From Phenylobacterium sp. Root1290 (GTDB lineage: Bacteria; Pseudomonadota; Alphaproteobacteria; Caulobacterales; Caulobacteraceae): a DNA stretch of 64,000 nt. Where the stretch lies: NCBI RefSeq assembly GCF_001425305.1, contig NZ_LMEE01000002.1, forward strand, positions 990,359 through 1,054,358, written 5' to 3'. Positions 43,334-49,447 of the stretch are shown here, one piece after another. The number at the start of each line of letters is the position of its first letter. Position 1 is the first letter of the stretch. A model generated the notes under the pieces. It searched no databases. It saw only the letters and a program-made list of their open reading frames with translations, and was not told the origin of the DNA. The translations under genes were made by a program, and so were the position numbers.

Positions 43334-43507
43334 ATGCTTGGTTGGGCTTTGACCTTCCTGGTAGTCGCCTTGATCGCTGGCGTGCTTGGATTTACTTCCA
43401 TCGCCGGCGCTGCGATGGGCGTCGCCAAGATTCTATTCTTCGTGTTCCTGGTGCTGTTCGTGGTGTCCCTCGTCATGCACATGGTTCGAGGGCGCGGCGC
43501 GCTCTAG
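43334..43507 (+). CDS. DUF1328 small membrane protein A (YtjA-like)
   Basis: A 57-residue protein made of two hydrophobic helices separated by a Gly/Ala turn: [20 protein letters not shown], then [20 protein letters not shown] (two separate landmarks), ending in a basic RGRGAL tail. This is the DUF1328/YtjA family of unknown role. The ATG follows CCGGAGGAACGAC. An exact EcfG promoter precedes it and a strong terminator follows, so it is a one-gene stress unit. A paralog lies at 47383. Confidence 0.9.
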   Translation: MLGWALTFLVVALIAGVLGFTSIAGAAMGVAKILFFVFLVLFVVSLVMHMVRGRGAL

Positions 43508-43525
43508 CGAAGCTGAAGAACGCGG

Positions 43526-43557
43526 AACGCCCGCCCCTAACCGGGGCGGGCGTTTTG
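43526..43557. terminator. Bidirectional terminator between DUF1328 A and the phosphoesterase
   Basis: A 12-base stem (43526-43537 with 43543-43554) and a 5-base loop, followed by TTTT. The phosphoesterase stop codon lies inside the structure, so it also ends the minus-strand operon. Confidence 0.9.
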
Positions 43558-44337
43558 CTGTCTGCGCTCCACCGCCCAGGTCCGCATCGGCTCGTAACGC
43601 GAACCCTTCCAGCTATGGGCGACGACACGGATCTCGGCCTCGTCGGCCTCGATGATGTTGAAACTGGGCGCCACGCCGCGCTCGCGGACCGACAGGGTGC
43701 CGGCGCCCACCGCCTGGGCGCAGCCGTCGCCGAACGGATAGGGCCAGACGAACGGCGCGTGGATATGGCCCGACAGCACCAGGTCGACGCCGCCCTCGGC
43801 CAGCGCCTGGGCGGCGGCCTCGCCGCCCCAGACCTTGCCGGTCATCGGGCCGCCGATCATTTCCACCAGCGGATGGTGCACCACCACCACTTTCAGCGCC
43901 TCGCGCGGAGCGCCCGCCAGCCAGCGTAACGCCGTACGGGTCTGGGCCTGCGAGATCTGACCCTTGGACCAGTTGGCGCGAGGCTGCACGCCGCGGGCGG
44001 TGTTGAGGCCGTGTACGGCCAGGCCCGGCGCCTTGAAGGTCTGAGTCTCGGCCGGCCCGATGATGCGGGCGAAGCGGCCGAACGGGCTGAAGAACCGCTC
44101 CCACCAGGCCAGATAGGGCGCGTCGTGGTTGCCCGGGCAGACCAGTTGCGGCCCCGGCACGCTGGCCAGCCACGCGGCGGCGGCCTCGAACTCGCCGATC
44201 TCGCCGAACTGGGTCAGGTCCCCCGAGACGATGGTGAGGTCGAAGCCGCCTGCGTTCAGCACCCGCGCCGCACCGGCCACCGCCGCGACGTTCTCGCCGC
44301 CGAAATGGATGTCCGAGAGATGCGCGAGCCGGATCAA
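43537..44337 (-). CDS. Metallophosphoesterase (calcineurin-like)
   Basis: A 266-residue phosphoesterase with the full motif set: LSDIHFGG near the start, SGDLTQFG, CPGNHD, VVHHPLV and SGHIHAPF. It is predicted to hydrolyse a phospho-ester; the substrate is unknown. Its TTG start overlaps the TGA of the lipid kinase gene and follows GAGGAGAAGG, so the two are translated together. The kinase partner suggests a phospholipid or UDP-diacylglucosamine-like substrate (inference). It is expected to be stress-induced from the EcfG promoter at 45254-45278. Confidence 0.87.
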   Translation of the reverse strand: MIRLAHLSDIHFGGENVAAVAGAARVLNAGGFDLTIVSGDLTQFGEIGEFEAAAAWLASVPGPQLVCPGNHDAPYLAWWERFFSPFGRFARIIGPAETQTFKAPGLAVHGLNTARGVQPRANWSKGQISQAQTRTALRWLAGAPREALKVVVVHHPLVEMIGGPMTGKVWGGEAAAQALAEGGVDLVLSGHIHAPFVWPYPFGDGCAQAVGAGTLSVRERGVAPSFNIIEADEAEIRVVAHSWKGSRYEPMRTWAVERRQQNARPG

Positions 44338-45218
44338 TCCGCCTTCTCCTCGCGCGGCGCCAGCAGACGGGCGACCTGGGGCCGCCAGTCGACGCTGGCG
44401 CTGGCGGCGAGGGTGACCGGCTCGCCGTCGAGCACTGCCGGCACCCGGCTGGCCGCCCAGATCCGCGCCTGACGGCACGGGCCGGCGCTGACCGCAGGAT
44501 CGTTGCGCCAGTCGTCGACCAGGGCGTTGAAGCCGATGCGCGCCGCCTCGGCCATGGTCTGCGGGTCGATCACCGCCGCCTCCAGGCTCTGGGCCTCGTT
44601 GGGAAGGGCGCTGGAGGCCAGCGGGCAGAGGAAGGCCAGGGCCTCGGCCTTGCCGCGCGGCCCGCCGTCGAGGGAGTAGCGGAGCCGGCCGGAGAACGCT
44701 CGGCCCCAGGCGCGGCGCATGCGGGCGAAGGCCAGCCGGAACTGCCCCTCACGCACCGCCTCGCGGGCCGGGGCCCAGAGCGCGGGGGCGCCGAGGATCG
44801 CCGCAACAAGGAAGCTGCGGCCTTCGACGAGGCCGCCGCCGATCGCCCGCTCCTCGCCATCCTCAAGGATGCCCTTGAGCGCCTCCTGCCAGGGAACGGC
44901 GCCGTAGACCGCGTGCGGCAGCATGTTCATGGTCCCGCCCGCCAGCGGCGCGATCATCGGCCCCTGCGGGCCGGCCATATCGGCGGCGGCGCGCGCCGTG
45001 CCGTCGCCGGCCAGCACGACAAGCAGATCGGGCGCGGCGTCGACGGCCGAGCGCAGGCGGCGCTCAATCTCGCCGCCGTTCTCGGCCACCTGGACATTGG
45101 CGTGCGCGCCGTGCGCGGCCAGCAGGCCGCGCATCTGCTCGACATCCTGGGCCGTGGAGCCGCCGGAGGCGAGGTTCACCACCGCCTCGATGCGGGAGAT
45201 TTTCGGTGTCTGGGCCAT
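44334..45218 (-). CDS. Diacylglycerol kinase-family lipid kinase
   Basis: A 294-residue soluble kinase of the DAGK/YegS type. The nucleotide-binding motif is AGDGTARAA (canonically GGDGT, first Gly replaced by Ala), followed by PLAGGTMNMLPH. The C-terminal beta-sandwich ends in DGEPVTL, another family mark. It phosphorylates a lipid, probably diacylglycerol or phosphatidylglycerol, at the membrane. It starts after AGAGGAC, with an exact EcfG promoter upstream, and is coupled to the phosphoesterase. Confidence 0.87.
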   Translation of the reverse strand: MAQTPKISRIEAVVNLASGGSTAQDVEQMRGLLAAHGAHANVQVAENGGEIERRLRSAVDAAPDLLVVLAGDGTARAAADMAGPQGPMIAPLAGGTMNMLPHAVYGAVPWQEALKGILEDGEERAIGGGLVEGRSFLVAAILGAPALWAPAREAVREGQFRLAFARMRRAWGRAFSGRLRYSLDGGPRGKAEALAFLCPLASSALPNEAQSLEAAVIDPQTMAEAARIGFNALVDDWRNDPAVSAGPCRQARIWAASRVPAVLDGEPVTLAASASVDWRPQVARLLAPREEKAD

Positions 45219-45253
45219 CTGTCCTCTACCAGCGCCCCGGGGCGCAGCCCCCT

Positions 45254-45278
45254 AACGGCGACGGTTGGGCGCGGTTCC
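45254..45278 (-). promoter_or_regulatory. EcfG-type promoter of the lipid kinase-phosphoesterase operon
   Basis: On the minus strand, GGAAC (45278-45274), 16-base spacer, CGTT (45257-45254), 35 bases before the kinase ATG. The divergent partner promoter begins 5 bases away at 45283. Confidence 0.83.
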
Positions 45279-45282
45279 GCCC

Positions 45283-45307
45283 GGAACTCTGCCTTAAAGC
45301 ACGCGTT
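45283..45307 (+). promoter_or_regulatory. EcfG-type promoter of the glycine-zipper lipoprotein gene
   Basis: GGAAC (45283-45287), 16-base spacer, CGTT (45304-45307), 30 bases before the ATG. Back-to-back with the minus-strand site at 45254-45278. Confidence 0.85.
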
Positions 45308-45337
45308 GGGGTCGGCGGGATAAGTAAGGAGAGCCAT

Positions 45338-45694
45338 ATGCTCAAGGCCAAATCTCTCATGCCGTTCATCGCGCTGGCCGGTGCGAGCCTGCTGGCGTCG
45401 GCCTGCACCACCACCGGCAACGTCGAACGCAATGCTGCGGGCGGCGCGGCCCTCGGCGCCCTGGCCGGCGCCGTGATCGGTAACAATGTCGGCAGCGGGG
45501 ACGCTGGGACCGGCGCAGCCATCGGCGCGGCCCTCGGCGGCGGCGCGGGCGCGGTCCGCGGTTGTCGCCAGGACGGCGGCTGCGGCGCCCAGACCCAGAA
45601 CCGCCGCCAGTACTACGACGAGCGCGCGGGCCGGTACTACTATTACGACTCCGGCTCGGCTCGCTATTACTGGGAAGACGGCAGCCCGCGTTAA
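45338..45694 (+). CDS. Glycine-zipper lipoprotein
   Basis: A 118-residue exported lipoprotein. The signal peptide ends in the lipobox LASAC (Cys about residue 23). The middle is a glycine-zipper segment (GGAALGALAGAVIG repeated as GAAIGAALGGGAGA), typical of 2TM glycine-zipper outer-membrane proteins. The tail is Tyr-rich (YYYYDSGSARYYWEDG). The ATG follows TAAGGAGAG. An exact EcfG promoter predicts stress induction. The role is probably envelope structure; no enzyme motif is present. Confidence 0.87.
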   Translation: MLKAKSLMPFIALAGASLLASACTTTGNVERNAAGGAALGALAGAVIGNNVGSGDAGTGAAIGAALGGGAGAVRGCRQDGGCGAQTQNRRQYYDERAGRYYYYDSGSARYYWEDGSPR

Positions 45695-45721
45695 GCGCGC
45701 GCACGCAACCTAGACTAGCCA

Positions 45722-45755
45722 CCGATGGGCGGTCAGCTATGCTGCCGCCCATCGG
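45722..45755. repeat. 11-base inverted repeat between two lipoprotein genes
   Basis: CCGATGGGCGG (45722-45732) pairs perfectly with CCGCCCATCGG (45745-45755) across a 12-base loop. No T run follows, so it is either a weak terminator or a processing or regulatory hairpin in the leader of the OmpA-like gene. Confidence 0.55.
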
Positions 45756-45775
45756 CATTTGAGGGCGGCGGTATC

Positions 45776-46237
45776 ATGGGTCTGGCAATGAAAACGTGGG
45801 CGGTCGCGGCGATGGCCGCAGGCGCGAGCATGATCCTGGCGGGATGCGCCACAGGGACCGGCGACGCGCGGGCGAAGATCGAAACCCCGGCCGGCTGCGA
45901 CGACGTCACCGTGCATATCTACTTCGAGCCGGAAAGCGCCGAGGTCACCGAAGAGGGCCGCGCCGTGCTGTCCCAGGCCGCCAGCCAGGCGAAGGCCTGC
46001 AAGATCGATCGCGTGAAGGTGCTGGGCCTGGCCGACGCGGTCGGCGCGCCGGGCGCCAACATGGAGCTGTCCAAGCAGCGCGTGGCCTCGGTGACCACGG
46101 CCCTGGTCGCCAACGGCCTGCCGGCCGCCGAATTCGACCTGGCCGCCGCCGGCCAGACCGGCGCCGTGACTCAAGACGGCGAGGCCCGCCCGCTGCGCCG
46201 CCGCGCCGACGTCACCCTGGAGCTCAGCGCGCCATAA
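45776..46237 (+). CDS. OmpA-like lipoprotein
   Basis: A 153-residue exported protein with a signal peptide and lipobox (LAGC, Cys about residue 24). The rest is a compact OmpA/MotB-like domain: VHIYFEPESAEVTEEGRAVL, VKVLGLADAVG, then the MELSKQRVASVTTAL helix and a final RRADVTLEL strand. Such domains bind peptidoglycan, although the usual NxxLSxxRA motif is modified here (NMELSKQRVA). The start at ATG 45776 or 45788 is uncertain. A hairpin lies just upstream. Confidence 0.82.
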   Translation: MGLAMKTWAVAAMAAGASMILAGCATGTGDARAKIETPAGCDDVTVHIYFEPESAEVTEEGRAVLSQAASQAKACKIDRVKVLGLADAVGAPGANMELSKQRVASVTTALVANGLPAAEFDLAAAGQTGAVTQDGEARPLRRRADVTLELSAP

Positions 46238-46251
46238 ACGGCGCGCACAAG

Positions 46252-46276
46252 AAAAGGCGGGCTCTAGGGCCCGCCT
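46252..46276 (-). terminator. Terminator of minus-strand transcription after the OmpA-like gene
   Basis: An 8-base stem (46255-46262 with 46269-46276) is followed, on the minus strand, by TTTTC. It would end the putative small RNA or the transcript of the gene at 46439-46753. Confidence 0.7.
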
Positions 46277-46370
46277 CTTGAGTGCGCATCATCGAGAAAA
46301 GGGGTGCGGAGGCGGCAGACCGGCATGGTCGCCGGTCTCAAGTCGGGGGGGGGCGTCGCCGCCTCCGCAA
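46254..46370 (-). ncRNA. Candidate structured small RNA under an EcfG-like promoter
   Basis: The 201-base gap at 46238-46438 has no credible gene but is organised. On the minus strand a GGAAC-N16-GGTT site (46401-46377) would start RNA near 46370. The RNA would fold into a 12-base outer stem (46305-46316 with 46358-46369) enclosing an 8-base hairpin (46317-46324 with 46331-46338) and end at the terminator at 46276-46252, about 117 bases. This is a structural inference only; it might instead be the 3' end of the upstream gene's mRNA. Confidence 0.4.
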
Positions 46371-46376
46371 TCATAA

Positions 46377-46401
46377 AACCCGCACGCCGACTTTCCGTTC
46401 C
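46377..46401 (-). promoter_or_regulatory. Near-consensus EcfG promoter for the candidate small RNA
   Basis: Minus strand GGAAC (46401-46397), 16-base spacer, GGTT (46380-46377). The -10 differs from CGTT at the first base, the least conserved position. T7 and T6 tracts (46414-46420 and 46426-46431 region) lie just upstream. Confidence 0.45.
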
Positions 46402-46438
46402 CGCGACAGGCGATTTTTTTGGCGGTTTTTTCGCCGCC

Positions 46439-46753
46439 CTATTTCGGCTCGACATTGACCGCCGGCATGGCGTTGAACTCGGCCTGGGTCAGCGGCGCCG
46501 AGAGGTCGCCGCCCTCCTTGCGCAGCGCGCCATAGGACAGACTGCGCGGACCGGCGCCGGCCGGACCCTTGGGCCGCACCAGCACCTGGGCCGGCGCGCC
46601 GTTCTCGCGATAGGTCACACGCTCGACGACGCCGAGCACGACGCCGCCCTGCCCCCGCACGATCGTGCCTTCGAGCTTCACGGGCTGAGCGTTGGCGGTC
46701 CCGGCGAGGGCGAGCCCCACGAGGGCGCCGACGAAAGTCTTGGTCCTGTTCAT
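46439..46753 (-). CDS. Small secreted PRC-barrel-like protein
   Basis: A 104-residue exported protein. A signal peptide (TKTFVGALVGLALAGTANA) is followed by one small domain with alternating strands, GVVLGVVERVTYRENGAPAQVLV and SLSYGALRKEGG, that resembles the PRC-barrel/photosynthetic-reaction-centre H fold, here in the periplasm. The ATG at 46753 was chosen by the signal peptide; the frame continues upstream without it. It is divergent from the small membrane protein gene at 46887. The function is unknown. Confidence 0.72.
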   Translation of the reverse strand: MNRTKTFVGALVGLALAGTANAQPVKLEGTIVRGQGGVVLGVVERVTYRENGAPAQVLVRPKGPAGAGPRSLSYGALRKEGGDLSAPLTQAEFNAMPAVNVEPK

Positions 46754-46814
46754 GCCCCATAGATAGGCGCTCGCACTCGCTTGGCGAAGCTGTCGGCTCC
46801 AGAAATCCACCGGG

Positions 46815-46840
46815 GGAACGCCCGCCGCCCGAGGAACGTT
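46815..46840 (+). promoter_or_regulatory. EcfG-type promoter (17-base spacer) upstream of two small membrane proteins
   Basis: GGAAC (46815-46819), 17-base spacer, CGTT (46837-46840), 46 bases before the ATG at 46887. The spacing is within the known 16-17 range. Confidence 0.7.
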
Positions 46841-46886
46841 AGCCAAGGGTGGGCGAACTGGCCCGCAGTGGTCAGGGGTGAGGGCC

Positions 46887-47087
46887 ATGATCCGAGAACG
46901 GAACGAAGGTTTCGGCTTCCTGGAGGCCGATGGAGATCACGGCCACATGTTGCGCCGCCGATGGCTGGCCGTTGCGGTGATCGCCGCTGTCGCGCTGGCG
47001 GGAGCGGTGCTCAGCGAAATGTCCGTGGCCCGTCACGACGCCGACCGTCCAGCTCCGCCCGGCCCGTTTGGCCAGATGCCGTTTTAA
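46887..47087 (+). CDS. Small single-pass membrane protein (66 aa)
   Basis: A short protein with a charged N-terminus containing FGFLEADGDHGHM, one membrane helix (LAVAVIAAVALAGAVL) and a Pro-rich outer tail. I do not recognise a family. ATG 46887 follows GTGAGGGCC; an in-frame ATG at 46947 directly before the helix is possible. It shares an EcfG promoter region and probably a transcript with the next small membrane gene 20 bases downstream. Confidence 0.6.
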   Translation: MIRERNEGFGFLEADGDHGHMLRRRWLAVAVIAAVALAGAVLSEMSVARHDADRPAPPGPFGQMPF

Positions 47088-47107
47088 ACTGTTGGAGACG
47101 ATCCAAG

Positions 47108-47386
47108 ATGGCGATGACCCGCTACACTTCGCGCCCCGGCCTTAACGCCACACGTGCGCGCCAAGGACGTTTCGGCGTGCACATGTTCTGGGTCCTGGCG
47201 GTGTCCACGGCGCTGGCCGCACTGGCCCTGTTCGGCGCCTGGTCCTGGCGTGCAGCGGAACAACCGGCTCCTCCGAGCAAGGCCCACACGGCCCGCACGG
47301 CGCAGTCGTTCGACCTGGGCGCGCCGGCGCCGGGTACGCTGCAGACCACCCCGACGCCGGACAGCGCCACGCCGGCTCCGCGCTAG
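47108..47386 (+). CDS. Small single-pass membrane protein (92 aa)
   Basis: One membrane helix (about residues 25-47, MFWVLAVSTALAALALFGAW) with a basic cytoplasmic N-terminus and a Pro/Ala/Thr-rich outer tail. The ATG follows GGAGACG. It is co-directional with and close to the 66-residue gene, so a stress-induced pair is likely. Its stop shares the palindrome CTAG with the stop of the convergent DUF1328 gene. No family is recognised. Confidence 0.62.
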   Translation: MAMTRYTSRPGLNATRARQGRFGVHMFWVLAVSTALAALALFGAWSWRAAEQPAPPSKAHTARTAQSFDLGAPAPGTLQTTPTPDSATPAPR

Positions 47387-47556
47387 AGCACGGAGCGGCC
47401 GCGCACGGCCCGGACCACGAAGGTCGCGACCAAAAGCACGAGGAAGATCACAAACAGAATCTTGGCGATGCTCGCCGCCAGACCGGCCAGGCCGGCGAAC
47501 CCCAGGAACCCCGCGATGAGCGCGAGAACCGCGAAAACAATCGCCCAACCGAGCAT
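47383..47556 (-). CDS. DUF1328 small membrane protein B (YtjA-like)
   Basis: A 57-residue paralog of the protein at 43334, with the same two hydrophobic helices (MLGWAIVFAVLALIAGFLGF; then AKILFVIFLVLLVATFVV) and a basic RGRSVL tail. The start ATG 47556 has GGAG six bases upstream; two upstream in-frame starts are less likely. An exact EcfG promoter (47631-47607) and a 5' hairpin precede it. Confidence 0.88.
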   Translation of the reverse strand: MLGWAIVFAVLALIAGFLGFAGLAGLAASIAKILFVIFLVLLVATFVVRAVRGRSVL

Positions 47557-47570
47557 CGGCATCTCCACTG

Positions 47571-47600
47571 AAAACGCCGCGCCAGGAGTGGCGCGGCGTT
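47571..47600 (-). terminator. phyR terminator, also the 5' hairpin of DUF1328 gene B
   Basis: An 11-base perfect stem (47573-47583 with 47590-47600) with a 6-base loop, followed on the minus strand by TTTT. It terminates phyR, but the EcfG promoter for the next gene ends at 47607, so that mRNA should begin with this same hairpin. Confidence 0.85.
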
Positions 47601-47606
47601 AGAGGG

Positions 47607-47631
47607 AACGCGAGGTCCGGAGAGCTGTTCC
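47607..47631 (-). promoter_or_regulatory. EcfG-type promoter of DUF1328 gene B
   Basis: Minus strand GGAAC (47631-47627), 16-base spacer, CGTT (47610-47607). It touches the phyR stop codon and lies 50 bases before the ATG. Confidence 0.83.
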
Positions 47632-48422
47632 TAGGCGGCTTTGCGGGTGTTCCGCGGATGGAAGAACAGGGCCTGGCCGATCGCCGCCTTCACGGTTTCC
47701 GGCTGGAACGGCTTGGTGATCAGGAAGGTCGGCTCGGGCCGCTCGCCGGTCAGCAGGCGCTCTGGGAAGGCGGTGATGAAGATCACCGGCACGTCGTGAC
47801 GGGCCAGGATGTCCTTGACCGCGTCGATCCCCGACGAACCGTCGGCGAGCTGGATGTCGGCCAGCACCAGACCCGGCGTCTTGCGGTTGACGGCGTCGAC
47901 CGCCTCGGTGCGGGTGGCGGCGATATCGACCACCGTGTGACCGATCTCGGTGACGAGCGCCTCGATGTCGGCGGCGATGACCGGCTCGTCCTCAATGATC
48001 AGGACGTCGGTCGCCAGCTCGGCGTCGATGTCGGCCTGGGCCTCGGAGATCAGACGCTCGACCTCGGGGAAGTCGACGCCGAGGATCTGCGCGGCCTCGG
48101 ACGGGGTGAAGCCTTCGAGCGCGGTCAGCAGGAACGCCTGACGCGAGCGCGGGGCGATCCGCATGAGCCGCCGGCTCGCATCGTCGCCTTCCTCGTCGGC
48201 CGGAGCCTCGAGCTGGGCGCCGCTGGAAAGCCAGATGGCGTGGAACACGTGATACAGCGCAACGCGCGGCGTGAGGCTGGCCTCAAGCACGCGATCACCC
48301 GCCGCCAGCGCCTCAAGCGCCACGCGGACATAGTGGTCGCCAGTCGTCTGGTCGCCAGTCAAGGCGCGCGCATAACGCCGGACATAAGGAAGATGCGGCG
48401 CCAGTCGGGCAAGAAGACTCAA
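47631..48422 (-). CDS. phyR: PhyR, general stress response anti-anti-sigma regulator
   Basis: A 263-residue response regulator. An N-terminal sigma-factor-like domain (about 1-135) mimics EcfG, and a C-terminal receiver (138-258) has acidic pocket E144/D145 and probable phospho-acceptor D189 in LADIQLADG. On phosphorylation it binds NepR and frees the sigma factor. An EcfG promoter lies upstream (48519-48495), so it is autoregulated, and it is divergent from nepR-ecfG, the usual arrangement. Confidence 0.96.
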   Translation of the reverse strand: MSLLARLAPHLPYVRRYARALTGDQTTGDHYVRVALEALAAGDRVLEASLTPRVALYHVFHAIWLSSGAQLEAPADEEGDDASRRLMRIAPRSRQAFLLTALEGFTPSEAAQILGVDFPEVERLISEAQADIDAELATDVLIIEDEPVIAADIEALVTEIGHTVVDIAATRTEAVDAVNRKTPGLVLADIQLADGSSGIDAVKDILARHDVPVIFITAFPERLLTGERPEPTFLITKPFQPETVKAAIGQALFFHPRNTRKAA

Positions 48423-48494
48423 ATCAAACCCCTCCCATTTCTCGAGCTCGATGCAGCCGCCCGGAGTGGCTCCTTAGGCAACATCATGTGCCCG

Positions 48495-48519
48495 AACGTT
48501 GGCCTTGGGAACCGGTTCC
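48495..48519 (-). promoter_or_regulatory. EcfG-type promoter of phyR
   Basis: Minus strand GGAAC (48519-48515), 16-base spacer, CGTT (48498-48495), 72 bases before the phyR start. Confidence 0.88.
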
Positions 48520-48561
48520 GTCAGAACGAGGTTTTCCTGCACGGGATTATGTTTAGAGTTT

Positions 48562-48586
48562 GGAACCCTGGGTGGGGTGAGGCGTT
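48562..48586 (+). promoter_or_regulatory. EcfG-type promoter of nepR-ecfG
   Basis: GGAAC (48562-48566), 16-base spacer, CGTT (48583-48586), 58 bases before the nepR ATG. Together with the phyR site it makes the divergent autoregulatory region. Confidence 0.88.
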
Positions 48587-48644
48587 GACGGGCGACCAAG
48601 ACGAACCGAGGGGGCGGGCTCCGCGAAAGCTGAGCGCCGAGGCC

Positions 48645-48833
48645 ATGATAGAACAGCGTGCCACAGAAGATCGGCGACGAGCGCCCGCGGCGCTGGACGA
48701 AGCCCGGCTTCGGCAACAGGCGATCGGCGTGCGACTGCGTCAGATGTTTGACGAAGTCGTCAGCGAGCCCGTGCCGGACGAGTTTCTCGCCATTCTACGC
48801 CAAGCGGACAAGAAGTCGGCGGAGAACGGCTGA
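48645..48833 (+). CDS. nepR: NepR, anti-sigma factor of EcfG
   Basis: A 62-residue protein. The conserved core is IGVRLRQMFDEVVSEPVPDEF, shown here as two helices around the VPDEF turn that bind EcfG or PhyR. The ATG at 48645 follows GAGGCC; a TTG at 48584 inside the promoter is not credible. The stop overlaps the ecfG start (TGATG), ensuring coupled synthesis of sigma factor and its inhibitor. Confidence 0.93.
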   Translation: MIEQRATEDRRRAPAALDEARLRQQAIGVRLRQMFDEVVSEPVPDEFLAILRQADKKSAENG

Positions 48834-49438
48834 TGGCCGAGCACAACAAGGCCCGGCCAACGCAAAATCAAGGTGACGACGAGGCGTTCAAGCGCGAACT
48901 CGTAAAGCTCATCCCGCATCTTCGCGCCTTCGCCCGCACCCTGGCCGGGGATCCGGCCAGCGCCGACGACCTGGCCCAGGATGCGATGATGAAGGCCTGG
49001 GACGCGCGGGCCAGCTTCCAGATGGGCACCAACATGAAGGCCTGGACCTTCATGATCCTGCGCAACCAGTTCTACTCCGAAAAGCGACGGTCATGGCGTC
49101 AGAGCCAGCTCGACCAGGAAGCCGCCGAGCGGACCCTGGTGGCCGTGGACGATCCGGAAGCGCCGGTGGCGCTGGACGAGCTGAGGCTGTCCCTGGCCCA
49201 ACTGCCGCCGGAACAACGCGAAGCGCTGATCCTCGTCGGGGCCGGCGGATTCGCATACGAGGAGGCGGCCGAGATTTGCGGCTGCGCCGTCGGCACGGTG
49301 AAGAGCCGCGTCAGCCGGGCGCGCAAGGCTCTGCACAGCATTCTTGAAGACGGTTCGTATGAGCGGGACGGGAGCGCGGCGGGCGACGCCATGAGCGCTA
49401 TCCTGGCCGACGCGGAGCGGCTGAGCTCCGCGCGATAG
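48833..49438 (+). CDS. ecfG: EcfG (SigT) general stress sigma factor
   Basis: A 201-residue ECF sigma factor of the EcfG group. Region 2 includes ADDLAQDAMMKAW and NMKAWTFMILRN; region 4 has LPPEQREALILVGAGGFAYEEAAEICGCAVGTV split as a helix-turn-helix landmark. It directs transcription from GGAAC-N16/17-CGTT promoters, many of which lie around it in this window. It is coupled to nepR and followed 9 bases later by phyK. Confidence 0.95.
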   Translation: MAEHNKARPTQNQGDDEAFKRELVKLIPHLRAFARTLAGDPASADDLAQDAMMKAWDARASFQMGTNMKAWTFMILRNQFYSEKRRSWRQSQLDQEAAERTLVAVDDPEAPVALDELRLSLAQLPPEQREALILVGAGGFAYEEAAEICGCAVGTVKSRVSRARKALHSILEDGSYERDGSAAGDAMSAILADAERLSSAR

Positions 49439-49447
49439 GGCGGGAGG

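Noticed and set aside
43520..43554. GGAAC ... CGTT at 43524-43554 as another EcfG promoter
   Set aside because: The spacing is about 22 bases and the sequence is fully explained by the bidirectional terminator stem.
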